Shown here piece after piece: positions 27,601 through 35,589 of a stretch of DNA of 64,000 bases (position 1 is its first letter; every line of letters begins with the position of its first letter). Location: the NCBI GenBank assembly GCA_000023725.1, contig CP001673.1, forward strand, positions 1,684,342-1,748,341. The letters are read 5' to 3'. The notes below the pieces were generated by a model that saw only the letters and a list, made by a program, of their open reading frames with translations, searched no databases and was not told where the DNA came from. The position numbers and the translations under genes were made by a program. This stretch comes from Flavobacteriaceae bacterium 3519-10. Lineage in GTDB: Bacteria > Bacteroidota > Bacteroidia > Flavobacteriales > Weeksellaceae.

Positions 27601-28615
27601 AACCGTGAGCGGCTGTGAAAGCACGACTAAACTGGCGGTTAAGGTTTCTGTTGCGAACGGCGGAATTCCCGCAAAGGATCACGCTGAAAGCATTTGTAAT
27701 GACACGGTTTCTACTTCGAAAACTGTCGACCTTAATGATTATAAAAGTGATTTGATCGCAAATACAACCGATCTGACTTTCGAATTTTATAATGCTTCAA
27801 ATCAGCTTATTTTAAATCCTTCGAATGTTACGCTTACGATTGGTTCAAATGAATTCATTGTTAAAATCTCAAATACTTTAGGCTGTTTTGTATCCGTAAA
27901 ACTTAATTTAACCTTTAACCCAAAACCTGCCCTTAACCTGCCCACAAATGCTGAATTCTGCAACGGACAATCCGTTACGCTTGATGCCGGCGCGGGATTT
28001 TCGTCATATGAATGGACAAAAGACAGTGATTTGAACGTAATCTCAACAAGCCAAACACTTACGGCTTCTGAAATCGGAAAATATACTGTTACTGTCACGA
28101 ACGCATTTAACTGTAAAAATTCAGCAAGCGTTACGGTGACAAAATCTCCGTTAGCTTCGATTACGGGCGTTCAGATCGTGAACAATACTGCAACCGTACA
28201 AATGTCGGAAACCGGCGACTTCCTGTATTCTCTGGATAACAGGATTTGGCAGATTTCAAATGTATTTTCAAATCTTTCAAATGGAAATCATACCGTTTAT
28301 GTAAAAACAAGCGGTGGCTGCGTGATTGGCCAGATGGATTTTACGATTTTTAATGTAAGCAACAGTTTCAGTCCGAACGGCGACGGCAAAAACGACACCT
28401 GGAAAGTTGGCGGTCTCGAAAATTATCCCAATTCCGAGATCACGGTTTTAGACCGTTGGGGAAATGCTGTTCTAAATAAAGTGTCAACAGGCAGTTTCGA
28501 ATGGGACGGAAAATTAAATTCACGCCCGCTTCCCACCGGAAATTACTGGTACCAGATTAAAGTTTCCGACGGCCGAATTCTCAACGGCTGGCTGCTGATA
28601 AAAAACAGAAATTAG
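24668..28615 (+). CDS. T9SS type B sorting domain-containing secreted protein (DUF7948, SBBP-like propeller, Ig-like repeats)
   Basis: 1316 residues from the ATG at 24668, where the signal peptide begins (NLLLAFFFSFSASLFSQ). Residues about 25-260 match the DUF7948 front domain (FYENKGQIIDQNGNANPDVKYLL). Residues about 270-690 contain repeated WGTYYGG and GTPGAFQ-like strands of an SBBP beta-propeller. About 700-1230 are Ig-like units, two of them near-copies (KWYDAAGN, KWYDSLGN; ATQTLSGCES, ATQTVSGCES). The last 85 residues (NSFSPNGDGKNDTWKV to the end) are the gliding-motility-associated C-terminal signal for the type IX secretion system. Predicted to be a cell-surface or released adhesin-like protein. 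Confidence 0.9.
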   Translation: MKKNLLLAFFFSFSASLFSQKLQTRSDALFYENKGQIIDQNGNANPDVKYLLNVGGLNVHIKKQGFSYDVYESKRTLKKGLEKSDRNNFQGTKKRPEYDVEQQFHRVDIDFVGANKNPQITAEGKSTDYDNYYNLPHLPAGAEKVHRFERITYKDLYANIDLVFIKPADSLKPVEYNFVVSPGGKISDIKLQFKGAKTNLKDGKISMALRFGEMQENIPASWTEAKGKKQELTVAYSDLGNDTYGFKTTQDTFDKTVIIDPVPTRIWGSYFGGSGDEFGWIKPDRFDNIFLHGYTSSANNVATSGSHQLTLAGGYDAFVNKITKDGQKVWGTYYGGQYWDASGGLDFDNHDNIFVVADIHIPNPAHPGNVYYYFGQLAILKFKPDGTLVYEKIFGGKRDEISYDLRYYNDNIYILGETFSDDLATPGAFQDSSVSGMQAGFVGKFKASDGSTEWISYITGNSYTTVGKIFNANTHGIEIIATTRATDFPMVNAFQPTSHVAPGSSYNNGLYLNFSETGALLRSSYVGENHSYYFESARRFGDEIFFGAHVYTKNQASFFIANLLNNTVVEKNIPVAYGLQTSTYIDVHRNLFIANYACPGDAGLNQVATPGAFMEISGPGCTSHFMKFDENLNKIWGTFYPGHTQIPFITKDNSNNIYFWGLNFGTTPGMVTPGTFQQTASSTNDEMFIAKFADCKSTVNISFSPTCIGQNLQLNASGGSTYEWFGPNNFHSTLQNPSINNAQAINSGEYFVRITGGQSCGGIFSLKVNIGSPTGPVLDLPALPHLTGVCSVTVTTLPTATTGCGTKITGVTSDPITYTIPGSFVIHWKFDDGEGNILTQNQNVTITGIAKPVASPTQSFCKIASPTIVNIAITGTEIKWYDAAGNALNTNTLLTDGTKYFATQTLSGCESAKFEITVTLNDPAPPTGNIQQDFCSAQNPDLSNLVVSGTDVKWYDSLGNSIPISTPLIDGETYYATQTVSGCESTTKLAVKVSVANGGIPAKDHAESICNDTVSTSKTVDLNDYKSDLIANTTDLTFEFYNASNQLILNPSNVTLTIGSNEFIVKISNTLGCFVSVKLNLTFNPKPALNLPTNAEFCNGQSVTLDAGAGFSSYEWTKDSDLNVISTSQTLTASEIGKYTVTVTNAFNCKNSASVTVTKSPLASITGVQIVNNTATVQMSETGDFLYSLDNRIWQISNVFSNLSNGNHTVYVKTSGGCVIGQMDFTIFNVSNSFSPNGDGKNDTWKVGGLENYPNSEITVLDRWGNAVLNKVSTGSFEWDGKLNSRPLPTGNYWYQIKVSDGRILNGWLLIKNRN

Positions 28616-28651
28616 CCACAAAAATCATTTTGAGAGTGCCAAACAATTTAA

Positions 28652-28659
28652 TATTTTTG
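28652..28659 (+). promoter_or_regulatory. -7 box (TATTTTTG) of tRNA-Pro
   Basis: TAnnTTTG match, ending 10 nt before the tRNA 5' end. Confidence 0.5.
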
Positions 28660-28669
28660 CACCGCAATT

Positions 28670-28743
28670 CGGGATGTAGCGCAGCCTGGTAGCGTACTTG
28701 CATGGGGTGCAAGGGGTCGCTGGTTCGAATCCAGTCATCCCGA
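28670..28743 (+). tRNA. tRNA-Pro (anticodon GGG)
   Basis: Seven-base acceptor stem CGGGATG / CATCCCG with discriminator A at 28743. The anticodon stem CTTGC / GCAAG encloses the loop ATGGGGT, giving anticodon GGG. The T arm has GGTTCGAATCC. No CCA is encoded. A terminator follows at once. Confidence 0.95.
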
Positions 28744-28750
28744 CAAATCA

Positions 28751-28784
28751 AAAAAAGAGCAGTTTCTTCAAACTGCTCTTTTTA
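28751..28784. terminator. Bidirectional terminator after tRNA-Pro
   Basis: AAGAGCAGTTT / AAACTGCTCTT stem with a 4-nt loop, flanked by A and T runs, between tRNA-Pro and a convergent gene. Confidence 0.85.
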
Positions 28785-28804
28785 TTTATACGAGATCTTA
28801 GATT

Positions 28805-29641
28805 TTATTCTGTTTCTTCGATGAGACGTATTTTATCTTCGAGAATCTCAATTTTCTTGTCGCGGTAAAGACCGCCAATCGCTTTCTTGAAGTTCTTCTT
28901 GCTCATCTGGAGCTCGTTTTTTATTTCTTCAGGTTCAGACTTGTCTGAAAGATACAGCAGGCCGTAATTTTCTTTCAGTTTCTGCAAAATGATCTGCTGA
29001 AACTCGTCGTTGTTTTCGTAACCTTCAGGCTGAAGTGACACGTCGATCTTTCCGTCTTCACGAACCGACTTTATGTAGCCAATCTCTTCGGAAAGCGGAA
29101 AAAGTTTCTTGTAAACATCCGATGTATAAATAAGTCCGATGTATTTTTTGTTTATAACCACATTCCAGCCCAATTCGCTTTCGCCCATCATAATCAGATT
29201 TACGCGGTCGCCTTTGCGAAGCGGCAGATCATCGTACTGCGGATTTCTTTTGAAAGTGGTGGTACCGGTGATCAGACCGAGGATCTCATCAATATAAACA
29301 TGAACAAGATAACGTCTGCCTTCGATGATCTTCTGTTTCTGCTGCTTGTACGGAACAAATAAATCTTTAATGATTCCCCAATCCATGAACGCGCCGCTCG
29401 GAAGGCTCTGTACACACGCCATTACTGCAAACTCGCCAACTTCGGCGTTTGGCTTTTCTGTAGTCGCTTTCAGTTTGTCGTCATCCTGATAGACAAAAAC
29501 CTCCATTTCTTCACCAATCTGCGCATCTTCAGATGCAAATATTTTAGGAAGAAACGCCCTTTCGCCATTTTCATCCTCAAGAAAAAGTCCGGAGTAATTT
29601 TTTTCTGCGATTTTCAAAAGCTGCGTGTGGCCTATATTCAT
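28805..29641 (-). CDS. CvfB-like S1 RNA-binding protein
   Basis: 278 residues matching the CvfB/YitL family: several S1-like beta-barrel domains and a C-terminal winged helix (EPEEIKNELQMSKKNFKKAIGGL, key residues near 235-260). The opening NIGHTQLLKIAEKNYSGLFL and GAFMDWGIIKDLFVPYKQQ are typical. CvfB is an RNA-binding regulator of virulence and translation-related genes in Firmicutes; the role in Bacteroidota is not established. An in-frame ATG at 29653 is an alternative start; a -7 box at 29667-29674 allows both. Confidence 0.85.
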   Translation of the reverse strand: MNIGHTQLLKIAEKNYSGLFLEDENGERAFLPKIFASEDAQIGEEMEVFVYQDDDKLKATTEKPNAEVGEFAVMACVQSLPSGAFMDWGIIKDLFVPYKQQKQKIIEGRRYLVHVYIDEILGLITGTTTFKRNPQYDDLPLRKGDRVNLIMMGESELGWNVVINKKYIGLIYTSDVYKKLFPLSEEIGYIKSVREDGKIDVSLQPEGYENNDEFQQIILQKLKENYGLLYLSDKSEPEEIKNELQMSKKNFKKAIGGLYRDKKIEILEDKIRLIEETE

Positions 29642-29666
29642 AAAAAGGGTCATATAAAGTTAGCTG

Positions 29667-29674
29667 CAAAGGTA
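29667..29674 (-). promoter_or_regulatory. -7 box (TACCTTTG) of the CvfB-like gene
   Basis: TAnnTTTG match on the minus strand, 13 nt before the ATG at 29653 and 25 nt before the one at 29641. Confidence 0.45.
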
Positions 29675-29710
29675 TGAAATCTAAAGGAACAGAAATTGCA
29701 GAATCCCAAT

Positions 29711-29914
29711 ATGCCTTCCTCTGTAATCCGAAAATATTTTTACAAACCTGAACTTCAGATCCTCACCATCGTTTATGTATCCGGTGCGGTCTACGATTAT
29801 CTTGATGTTCCGCAGCAGGTTTTCGATGATTTCAGAGCCGCATTTTCAAAAGGCACCTATCTCAACAAAAACATTAAGCCAAACTTCTGCTACGAGAAAA
29901 GGGATGATATTTAA
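29711..29914 (+). CDS. KTSC domain-containing protein
   Basis: 67 residues that make up almost one KTSC domain: MPSSVIRKYFYKPELQILTI, then VYDYLDVPQQVFDDFRAAFSKGTYLNKNI. The name comes from the lysine-tRNA synthetase C-terminal domain where the fold was first noted; function is unknown. The ATG at 29711 begins at the domain; the frame also has a TTG 15 nt earlier. Confidence 0.75.
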   Translation: MPSSVIRKYFYKPELQILTIVYVSGAVYDYLDVPQQVFDDFRAAFSKGTYLNKNIKPNFCYEKRDDI

Positions 29915-29920
29915 ATTCAA

Positions 29921-29952
29921 AAATAAAAAAAAGAGAAGCCGAAACCTCTCTT
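29921..29952 (-). terminator. Possible terminator of lpdA
   Basis: AAGAGA / TCTCTT stem with a 10-nt loop and an A run on the left, which reads as a U run for minus-strand transcripts. The stem is weak. Confidence 0.35.
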
Positions 29953-30020
29953 ACTATTATGCCACTACAGACAAATAATGATCTGTCCCAACATGGCTCT
30001 TTTTACTTTTAGGTTTGCTC

Positions 30021-31424
30021 TTACATATGGATCGCGATCTTCGCGGTTGCATCCAACGCAGCTTCTTTGATGGCTTCAGCAAATGTCGGGTGTGCGTGAG
30101 ACATCCTCGCGATATCTTCGGCACTCGCACGGAATTCCATCGCGGTAACCGCAGCAGCGATCATATCAGCAGCTCTTGCTCCGATCATATGAACGCCCAA
30201 AACCTCATCGGTTTTTTCGTCCGCTATAATTTTCACAAAACCGTCGATATCTCCTGACGCGCGGCTTCTTCCAAGCGCTCTCATCGGGAAATTACCCACT
30301 TTTATGGCAACACCTTCTTCTTTCAGTTGCTCTTCAGTTTTACCTACGGCTGCTACTTCAGGCCACGTGTAAACTACGCCCGGAATGAGGTTGTAATTGA
30401 TGTGCGGCTTTTGTCCGGCAAGCTGTTCTGCCACTAAAACGCCTTCTTCGGAAGCTTTGTGCGCCAGCATTGCGCCCGCAACTACATCACCGATCGCGTA
30501 AATATTGGAAACGTTTGTCTGAAGATGACCGTTAGTTTTAACTCTTCCTCTTTCGTCAAGATCAACTCCGGCTTTTTCCAGCGCAAGCCCGTCCGTGTAA
30601 GGTTTTCTTCCAACCGAAACCAGAACATAATCACCTTCTACAACTACTTCTTCGCCTTTTTTATCTTTAGCCGTAACTTTTACAGCGTCTCCGTTTCTTT
30701 CCACAGCCTGAACGGCAGTTGACAGCATGAATTTAATTCCCTGTTTTCTTAAAACTTTATTCAGTTCTTTTGACAAAGCACCATCCATAGTGGGGATAAT
30801 TTTATCCATAAATTCCACAACAGTAACTTCAGAACCTAATCTTTTGTAAACAGAACCCAATTCCAAACCGATAACACCGCCACCGATTACGACAAGATGT
30901 TTAGGAATTTCTTTAAGTTCCAATGCTTCGGTTGAAGTAATTACACGCTCTTTATCCAGACTGATAAAAGGCAATGAACTCGGTTTTGAACCGGTTGCGA
31001 TAATCGTATATTTTGAATCGATGATTTCAGTAGCGCCATCGTTTTTAGTCACTTTAATTTGAGTTGCAGATTCAAAACTTCCTACGCCTTCAAAAACCGT
31101 GATTTTGTTTTTGTCCATCAGGAACTGGATTCCTTTGGTCGTCTGCTCCACCACTTCGTTTTTTCTCGCGATCATTCGTGCAAGGTCGGCTTTGGGCTCA
31201 TCGATGATGATTCCGTGGTTCGCGAAAGTATGTTTGGCGTTTTCGAAATGTTCCGAACTGTCCAGCAAAGCTTTGGAAGGGATACAGCCTACGTTCAGAC
31301 AGGTACCGCCCATGGTTGGATATTTCTCAATAATGGCGGTTTTAAAACCTAACTGTGCACAGCGGATTGCCGCAACATAACCCCCGGGACCGGAACCGAT
31401 TACCGTAACATCGAATTGACTCAT
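30021..31424 (-). CDS. lpdA: Dihydrolipoyl dehydrogenase
   Basis: 467 residues. This is the E3 flavoprotein of the pyruvate, 2-oxoglutarate and branched-chain 2-oxoacid dehydrogenase complexes and of glycine cleavage. It shows the FAD motif VIGSGPGGYVAAIRCAQLG, the redox disulfide GGTCLNVGCIPSKALL (near residue 39), the NAD motif VVIGGGVIGLELGSVY (near 178) and the C-terminal His-Glu active site HAHPTFAEAI. E1 and E2 genes are not adjacent. A -7 box is at 31456-31463. Confidence 0.96.
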   Translation of the reverse strand: MSQFDVTVIGSGPGGYVAAIRCAQLGFKTAIIEKYPTMGGTCLNVGCIPSKALLDSSEHFENAKHTFANHGIIIDEPKADLARMIARKNEVVEQTTKGIQFLMDKNKITVFEGVGSFESATQIKVTKNDGATEIIDSKYTIIATGSKPSSLPFISLDKERVITSTEALELKEIPKHLVVIGGGVIGLELGSVYKRLGSEVTVVEFMDKIIPTMDGALSKELNKVLRKQGIKFMLSTAVQAVERNGDAVKVTAKDKKGEEVVVEGDYVLVSVGRKPYTDGLALEKAGVDLDERGRVKTNGHLQTNVSNIYAIGDVVAGAMLAHKASEEGVLVAEQLAGQKPHINYNLIPGVVYTWPEVAAVGKTEEQLKEEGVAIKVGNFPMRALGRSRASGDIDGFVKIIADEKTDEVLGVHMIGARAADMIAAAVTAMEFRASAEDIARMSHAHPTFAEAIKEAALDATAKIAIHM

Positions 31425-31455
31425 CTCTATTTTTGTTTGATTAATTTAAGTGTCA

Positions 31456-31463
31456 CAAATTTA
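31456..31463 (-). promoter_or_regulatory. -7 box (TAAATTTG) of lpdA
   Basis: Exact match, 31 nt before the start codon. The rest of the 283-nt gap to the next gene shows no gene. Confidence 0.5.
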
Positions 31464-31676
31464 CAAAAACTCGCGTAGATTTGAGGTGGTTTTGGCGGCA
31501 GGATTTTCAATTTCAGCGCATAATCACAAACCGTGAGCCCGTACAATCAGCCGCGCATACCAAATTCTGCTATTTCCGTCCCGGCAAACATAGAAATCGA
31601 CCACTTTCAGTGCAATGGCAATACTTCTTTTTGTCAGCTGTGCAAAGATTAGATTTTAGAACATTAAATTTTTAAA

Positions 31677-31684
31677 TACATTTG
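31677..31684 (+). promoter_or_regulatory. -7 box (TACATTTG) of the DUF1569 gene
   Basis: TAnnTTTG match, 23 nt before the ATG at 31708. Confidence 0.5.
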
Positions 31685-31707
31685 TTATAAACTAAAAAGA
31701 CAGAATC

Positions 31708-32163
31708 ATGCAGAACATTTTCGATGCGCGCGACGCCCAAAATTACATTTCCAGAATCAACACCCTCACGCCTGAGACACAGGGAAAATGGGGCGTAATG
31801 TCTGTTGATCAGGTCCTGGCGCATCTCAACGTGGCTTTCGAAATCGCCTTCGAACCTCATAAATTCAAGAAAATGGGCAGCATCGCCAAATTCATCATGA
31901 AAAATTTCGTGAAGCAGAAGGTAGTCGGCGAAAAATCTTATCCCAAAAACGGCCCCACAAGCCCGCTTTTCAAAGTATCTGGTGCTAAGAATTTCGATGA
32001 AGAGAGGAAAAAACTGATTGGCTACATCCAGAAAACACAGCAAATGGGCCGCGAAAGTTTCGACGGAAAAGAAAACCACTCATTCGGCAAACTCACCGCG
32101 CAGGAATGGAACAATATGTTTGTAAAACACCTCAACCACCACCTTGAGCAGTTTGGTGTTTAA
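31708..32163 (+). CDS. DUF1569 domain-containing protein (DinB-like fold)
   Basis: 151 residues. The segment VMSVDQVLAHLNVAFEIAFEP near the start and NMFVKHLNHHLEQFGV at the end carry the spaced histidines of DUF1569/DinB-like four-helix proteins, which usually bind a metal. It is the first of three genes on this strand, followed by a membrane protein and a VOC protein. Substrate unknown; thiol-transferase-like roles are known for relatives. Confidence 0.8.
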   Translation: MQNIFDARDAQNYISRINTLTPETQGKWGVMSVDQVLAHLNVAFEIAFEPHKFKKMGSIAKFIMKNFVKQKVVGEKSYPKNGPTSPLFKVSGAKNFDEERKKLIGYIQKTQQMGRESFDGKENHSFGKLTAQEWNNMFVKHLNHHLEQFGV

Positions 32164-32209
32164 AAATCTGCTGCACTCCAAAAAAATTTAAACATTAAAA
32201 TACAATGAT

Positions 32210-32629
32210 ATGTTGCGGAAAGTTTTAGCAGTTATTGCAGGTCTCGTGGCCACGGGTTTAGTGGTAGGTCTGGTGCAGATGCTTGGTCGTTACCTCTACC
32301 CGATGGCGCCCGGCAGCGACCCCAACGATATTGAAGCCGTAAAAGAATACGTGGAAAACGCACCGTTTATGGCCTTGTTTTTCGTCATTATTTCTTACGC
32401 AGCCGGGGCATTAACCGGAGGTTTCACAGCGACAAAAATAGCAAATGACAGCAGCCGTGCACCGGCGTTTATTATCGGCGCCATATTCGCGCTGATCTCG
32501 GTTTACATGATGCTCACCATTCCGTCGCCGTTCTGGTTCTGGATACTCGGGATCGCCGCGTGGGGACTCGTGATGGTGGGCCGCACGCTGGCGCGCAGAA
32601 CTTCAACTTTAACAGTAAAACAAAACTGA
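32210..32629 (+). CDS. Small integral membrane protein, unknown function
   Basis: 139 residues with four hydrophobic segments (AVIAGLVATGLVVGLVQML, FMALFFVIISYAAGALTGG, APAFIIGAIFALISVYMML, FWFWILGIAAWGLVMVG). The second has a glycine-rich AAGALTGGF turn. I do not recognise a functional motif. It ends 2 nt before the VOC gene, so the two are probably translated from one message. Confidence 0.65.
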   Translation: MLRKVLAVIAGLVATGLVVGLVQMLGRYLYPMAPGSDPNDIEAVKEYVENAPFMALFFVIISYAAGALTGGFTATKIANDSSRAPAFIIGAIFALISVYMMLTIPSPFWFWILGIAAWGLVMVGRTLARRTSTLTVKQN

Positions 32630-32631
32630 TC

Positions 32632-33078
32632 ATGGCACAGATAAACGCGTATCTAACATTTAACGGAAATTGTGGCGAAGCATTCCGTTTCTACCAAGAA
32701 GTTTTCGGAACCGAATTCCAGAATTTCAGCCGGTTCGGCGATATGCCCGCAGAAGAAGGCAGGCAGCTTCCTGAAACTGATCGAGACAAAATCATGCATG
32801 TTGCACTCCCGATTTCGCAGGAAACAATTCTCATGGGATCGGATACCGGCGAGGGATACAGCGCACGTTTTGTTGCCGGCAATAACATTTCACTCTCAGT
32901 TAACACAGATTCTAAGGAGGAAGCCGACAGGATTTTCAACGGACTTTCAGCCGGCGGAACTGTTACCATGCCGCTTGCCGAGACGTTCTGGGGTGCCTAT
33001 TTTGGGATGTGGACCGATAAATTCGGCATCAACTGGATGGTAAATTACGATGATCCTACGAAAGTTCAGGCTCATTAA
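32632..33078 (+). CDS. VOC family (PhnB-like) protein
   Basis: 148 residues of the vicinal-oxygen-chelate superfamily, PhnB/3-demethylubiquinone-methyltransferase-like branch: NAYLTFNGNCGEAFRFYQEV at the start, then HVALPISQETILMGSDT, and ETFWGAYFGMWTDKFGINWM at the end. Members bind small molecules or metals, and several give drug tolerance; the ligand is unknown. The start follows the previous stop by 2 nt. Confidence 0.87.
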   Translation: MAQINAYLTFNGNCGEAFRFYQEVFGTEFQNFSRFGDMPAEEGRQLPETDRDKIMHVALPISQETILMGSDTGEGYSARFVAGNNISLSVNTDSKEEADRIFNGLSAGGTVTMPLAETFWGAYFGMWTDKFGINWMVNYDDPTKVQAH

Positions 33079-33123
33079 TTCTCTTAGGAGCAACTGGGAT
33101 TTCTCTTCTGTCCGAAAACACTT

Positions 33124-33187
33124 CCCCGCTTTCCGCTATATCTTTTGCTACACTGCGTTCCGCAAAAGGATGCCGCTGCAATCGGGG
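33124..33187. repeat. Imperfect palindromic element (CCCCG ... CGGGG)
   Basis: CCCCG (33124-33128) pairs with CGGGG (33183-33187), and inside it ATCTTTTGC (33140-33148) pairs with GCAAAAGGAT (33162-33171) with one bulge. The arms enclose TACACTGCGTTCC. It lies in a gene-free spacer and has no T run, so it resembles a dispersed extragenic palindrome rather than a terminator. Confidence 0.5.
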
Positions 33188-33232
33188 CTAAAAATGGAGT
33201 CATTTTTTCTTAGAATCACAAAAACCCAACCC

Positions 33233-33262
33233 AAAAGAGCCGGAAATTTTCCGGCTCTTTCT
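33233..33262. terminator. Bidirectional terminator between the VOC and thiolase genes
   Basis: AAAGAGCCGGAAA / TTTCCGGCTCTTT, a strong stem with A and T flanks, between convergent genes. Confidence 0.85.
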
Positions 33263-33283
33263 ATTTGAATAATTAGTGCTTTA

Positions 33284-34498
33284 TTAAACAGCATCATTCT
33301 CTAAAATCACTGCGTAACCCTGTCCCACGCCTACACACATCGTGGCGAGTGCATATCTTTTGCCTGTCCTGGAAAGTTCCAGCGCAGCCGAGTATGTGAT
33401 GCGGGCGCCACTCATCCCAAGCGGGTGACCTAAAGCAATCGCACCGCCGTTCACATTCACGCGCGGATCATCGTTCGCAACACCCAACTCCATGAGGCAC
33501 GCGATGCTCTGCGCCGCAAACGCTTCATTCAGTTCGATGACATCGATCTGATCCAATGTCAGTCCGGCTCTTTTAAGTGCGAGTCTGGTTGCTTCAACTG
33601 GTCCGATGCCCATAATTCTTGGTTCGGCTCCTGTAACTGCCGAAGTTACAATTCTCGCCAACGGCTTGAGATTAAATTCATTCACAGCATCTTCGGAAGC
33701 GATCAGTACGGCGGCGGCCCCGTCATTAAGGCCCGAAGCATTTCCTGCGGTGACGCTACCGGTTTCTTTCACAAATGCGGGACGCAGTTTTGCGAGTACC
33801 TCAAGCGAAGAATCGGGCTTTAAAAATTCGTCTTCATTAATGATTTTCGGATCGCCTTTACGTTGAGGAATCACAATTTCCGAAATCTCTTCTGCTAAAC
33901 GGCCGTTCTGCTGGGCTTTGTAGGCTTTTTTCTGGGAATTTAGTGCAAACAGGTCCTGGTCTTCACGTGAAATATCAAACTTTTCGGCAAGATTTTCAGC
34001 GGTTTTCCCCATTGCATCAACGCCGTACATTTTTTCCATCTCCGGATTGATGAACCGCCAGCCAAAACTGGAATCATACATTTTCTGGTCGGTAGCAAAT
34101 GTGTTTTCAGCTTTAGAAATAACGAAGGGCGCGCGCGACATTCCTTCAACACCACCTGCAATAAAAAGGTCGCCTTCGCCTGATTTTATGGCCCTCGCAG
34201 CCTGAACAACTGCGCTCATACCCGATGCACAAAGCCTGTTCACGGTTTCCCCCGGAACATTTACCGGTAACCCTGCGAGTAGAGAAGCCATACGTGCGAC
34301 ATTCCGGTTGTCTTCACCCGCCTGATTGGCGCATCCGATGATTACGTCATCAATTCGGTGCAGCGGAATTTCCGGATTTTTATTTACAAGACTTTTAATT
34401 ACGGACGCCAGCAAATCGTCGGTTCTTACCGCTGCCAGACTTCCTTTGAAATTACCTATCGGCGAACGTGTTCCGTCGATAATATATGCGTTTTTCAT
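33284..34498 (-). CDS. Acetyl-CoA C-acyltransferase (thiolase)
   Basis: 404 residues of the degradative thiolase type. The nucleophilic cysteine is in NRLCASGMSAVVQAARAI (near residue 89), with the C-terminal GGAIALGHPLGMSGAR histidine and CVGVGQGYAVILE second cysteine. The opening TRSPIGNFKGSLAAVRTDDL is usual for 3-oxoacyl/3-oxoadipyl-CoA thiolases. It cleaves 3-oxoacyl-CoA with CoA. With the acyl-CoA ligase and dehydrogenase at 10-13 kb it suggests fatty-acid or aromatic-acid degradation, but no other pathway gene is adjacent. Confidence 0.92.
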   Translation of the reverse strand: MKNAYIIDGTRSPIGNFKGSLAAVRTDDLLASVIKSLVNKNPEIPLHRIDDVIIGCANQAGEDNRNVARMASLLAGLPVNVPGETVNRLCASGMSAVVQAARAIKSGEGDLFIAGGVEGMSRAPFVISKAENTFATDQKMYDSSFGWRFINPEMEKMYGVDAMGKTAENLAEKFDISREDQDLFALNSQKKAYKAQQNGRLAEEISEIVIPQRKGDPKIINEDEFLKPDSSLEVLAKLRPAFVKETGSVTAGNASGLNDGAAAVLIASEDAVNEFNLKPLARIVTSAVTGAEPRIMGIGPVEATRLALKRAGLTLDQIDVIELNEAFAAQSIACLMELGVANDDPRVNVNGGAIALGHPLGMSGARITYSAALELSRTGKRYALATMCVGVGQGYAVILENDAV

Positions 34499-34535
34499 TT
34501 TTAAATTTTAATGGAGCGTAAATTTAGCAAAATAA

Positions 34536-34557
34536 AAAGACCTCCGAAGAAGTCTTT
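34536..34557 (-). terminator. Possible terminator of the alpha/beta hydrolase gene
   Basis: AAAGAC / GTCTTT stem enclosing CTCCGAAGAA, with an A run that is a U run for minus-strand transcripts. Moderate. Confidence 0.45.
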
Positions 34558-34563
34558 ATGTCA

Positions 34564-35562
34564 CTATTTAATGAAAGCCAAAAGCGGGTCGATAAACCTG
34601 TCGAATACCTCGATATGTGGCGAGTGGCCAACATTTTCGAGCTCCACAAGTTTTGAACCTTTAATTTTTCTGTGTGTCTCTTTGCCGAGATTCTGGTACA
34701 ACCCCATCAGTGGTTGCAGTTCTTTCGGCGCATTTGCTTTCCCAATCGCTGTTCTGTCGCGGGTTCCGATAATAAGCAGTGTAGGTACCTTTATATTTTG
34801 GAAATCATCTACCACGGGTTGCGTATAGATCATATCAGAAGTAAGCGCCGCATTCCACGCCGTGATGGGAAAATCTTTGTGGACGGTCCAGCCTGCGAGC
34901 AGATTCAGCCATTTGTCATATTCAGGTTTCCACTTTCCGTCGTAATAAAATTTCAGCTGGTAATCGCGGTAAGAGCTGTAGGTGTTTTTAAGTTCTGAGG
35001 TGTAAAGTTTATCGATATTCTGGTAAGGTGAAAAATTGCGGTAATCTTCGAGACCAATAGGATTGGTAAGAATTAATTTTTCAACATTTTGGGGATACAT
35101 CACCGCCATTTTTGTTGCGAGCATTCCTCCCATTGAATGGCCCATGATGATAAAGCGATCAATCTTGAGGTCATCCAATATTAATTTTGTGTTCTCCGCG
35201 AGTTGCTCAAAACTGAACTGATACTGTTTAGGTTTTGAAGACTTCCCAAAACCGACCTGATCGGGAATAACCACGCGAAATCCTTCTGCTTGCAGCACTT
35301 TTGCAGTCTGCTCAAAATAGTAACCGTTAAAGTTTTTGCCGTGAAGCAGCACAATGGTGTTGCCGTTTGCTTTTGCAGGCTTCACATCCATGAAAGCCAT
35401 TTTGAGTGCCTGACCCTGCGTAGTGAGCTTTTTAAACTGAACCGGGAAAGGATACTGAACAGTGGTAAGTTCTGCATCCAGCGGCTGGAGCTTTGTAAGA
35501 TCCTGAGCGCCAAGCGTGGCGAGCATCAGGAATAAAATTAAAGAAAGGCTTTTTAGTTTCAT
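34564..35562 (-). CDS. Exported alpha/beta hydrolase
   Basis: 332 residues with an N-terminal signal peptide (SLSLILFLMLATLGAQ). The alpha/beta-hydrolase fold shows the oxyanion segment VLLHGKNFNGYYF, the nucleophile elbow GHSMGGMLA (near residue 137), the acid in IIGTRDRTAIG and the histidine in ENVGHSPHIEVFDRF. Substrate not predictable (ester, epoxide or haloalkane). The secretion signal suggests it acts in the periplasm. It is 27 nt downstream of the TspO-like gene. Confidence 0.87.
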   Translation of the reverse strand: MKLKSLSLILFLMLATLGAQDLTKLQPLDAELTTVQYPFPVQFKKLTTQGQALKMAFMDVKPAKANGNTIVLLHGKNFNGYYFEQTAKVLQAEGFRVVIPDQVGFGKSSKPKQYQFSFEQLAENTKLILDDLKIDRFIIMGHSMGGMLATKMAVMYPQNVEKLILTNPIGLEDYRNFSPYQNIDKLYTSELKNTYSSYRDYQLKFYYDGKWKPEYDKWLNLLAGWTVHKDFPITAWNAALTSDMIYTQPVVDDFQNIKVPTLLIIGTRDRTAIGKANAPKELQPLMGLYQNLGKETHRKIKGSKLVELENVGHSPHIEVFDRFIDPLLAFIK

Positions 35563-35589
35563 GTCCGATTTAAATATGTGTAAGTTGAT

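Noticed and set aside
29936-30020. Possible small RNA between the KTSC and lpdA genes
   Set aside because: Only a weak hairpin is present; nothing else supports an RNA gene.
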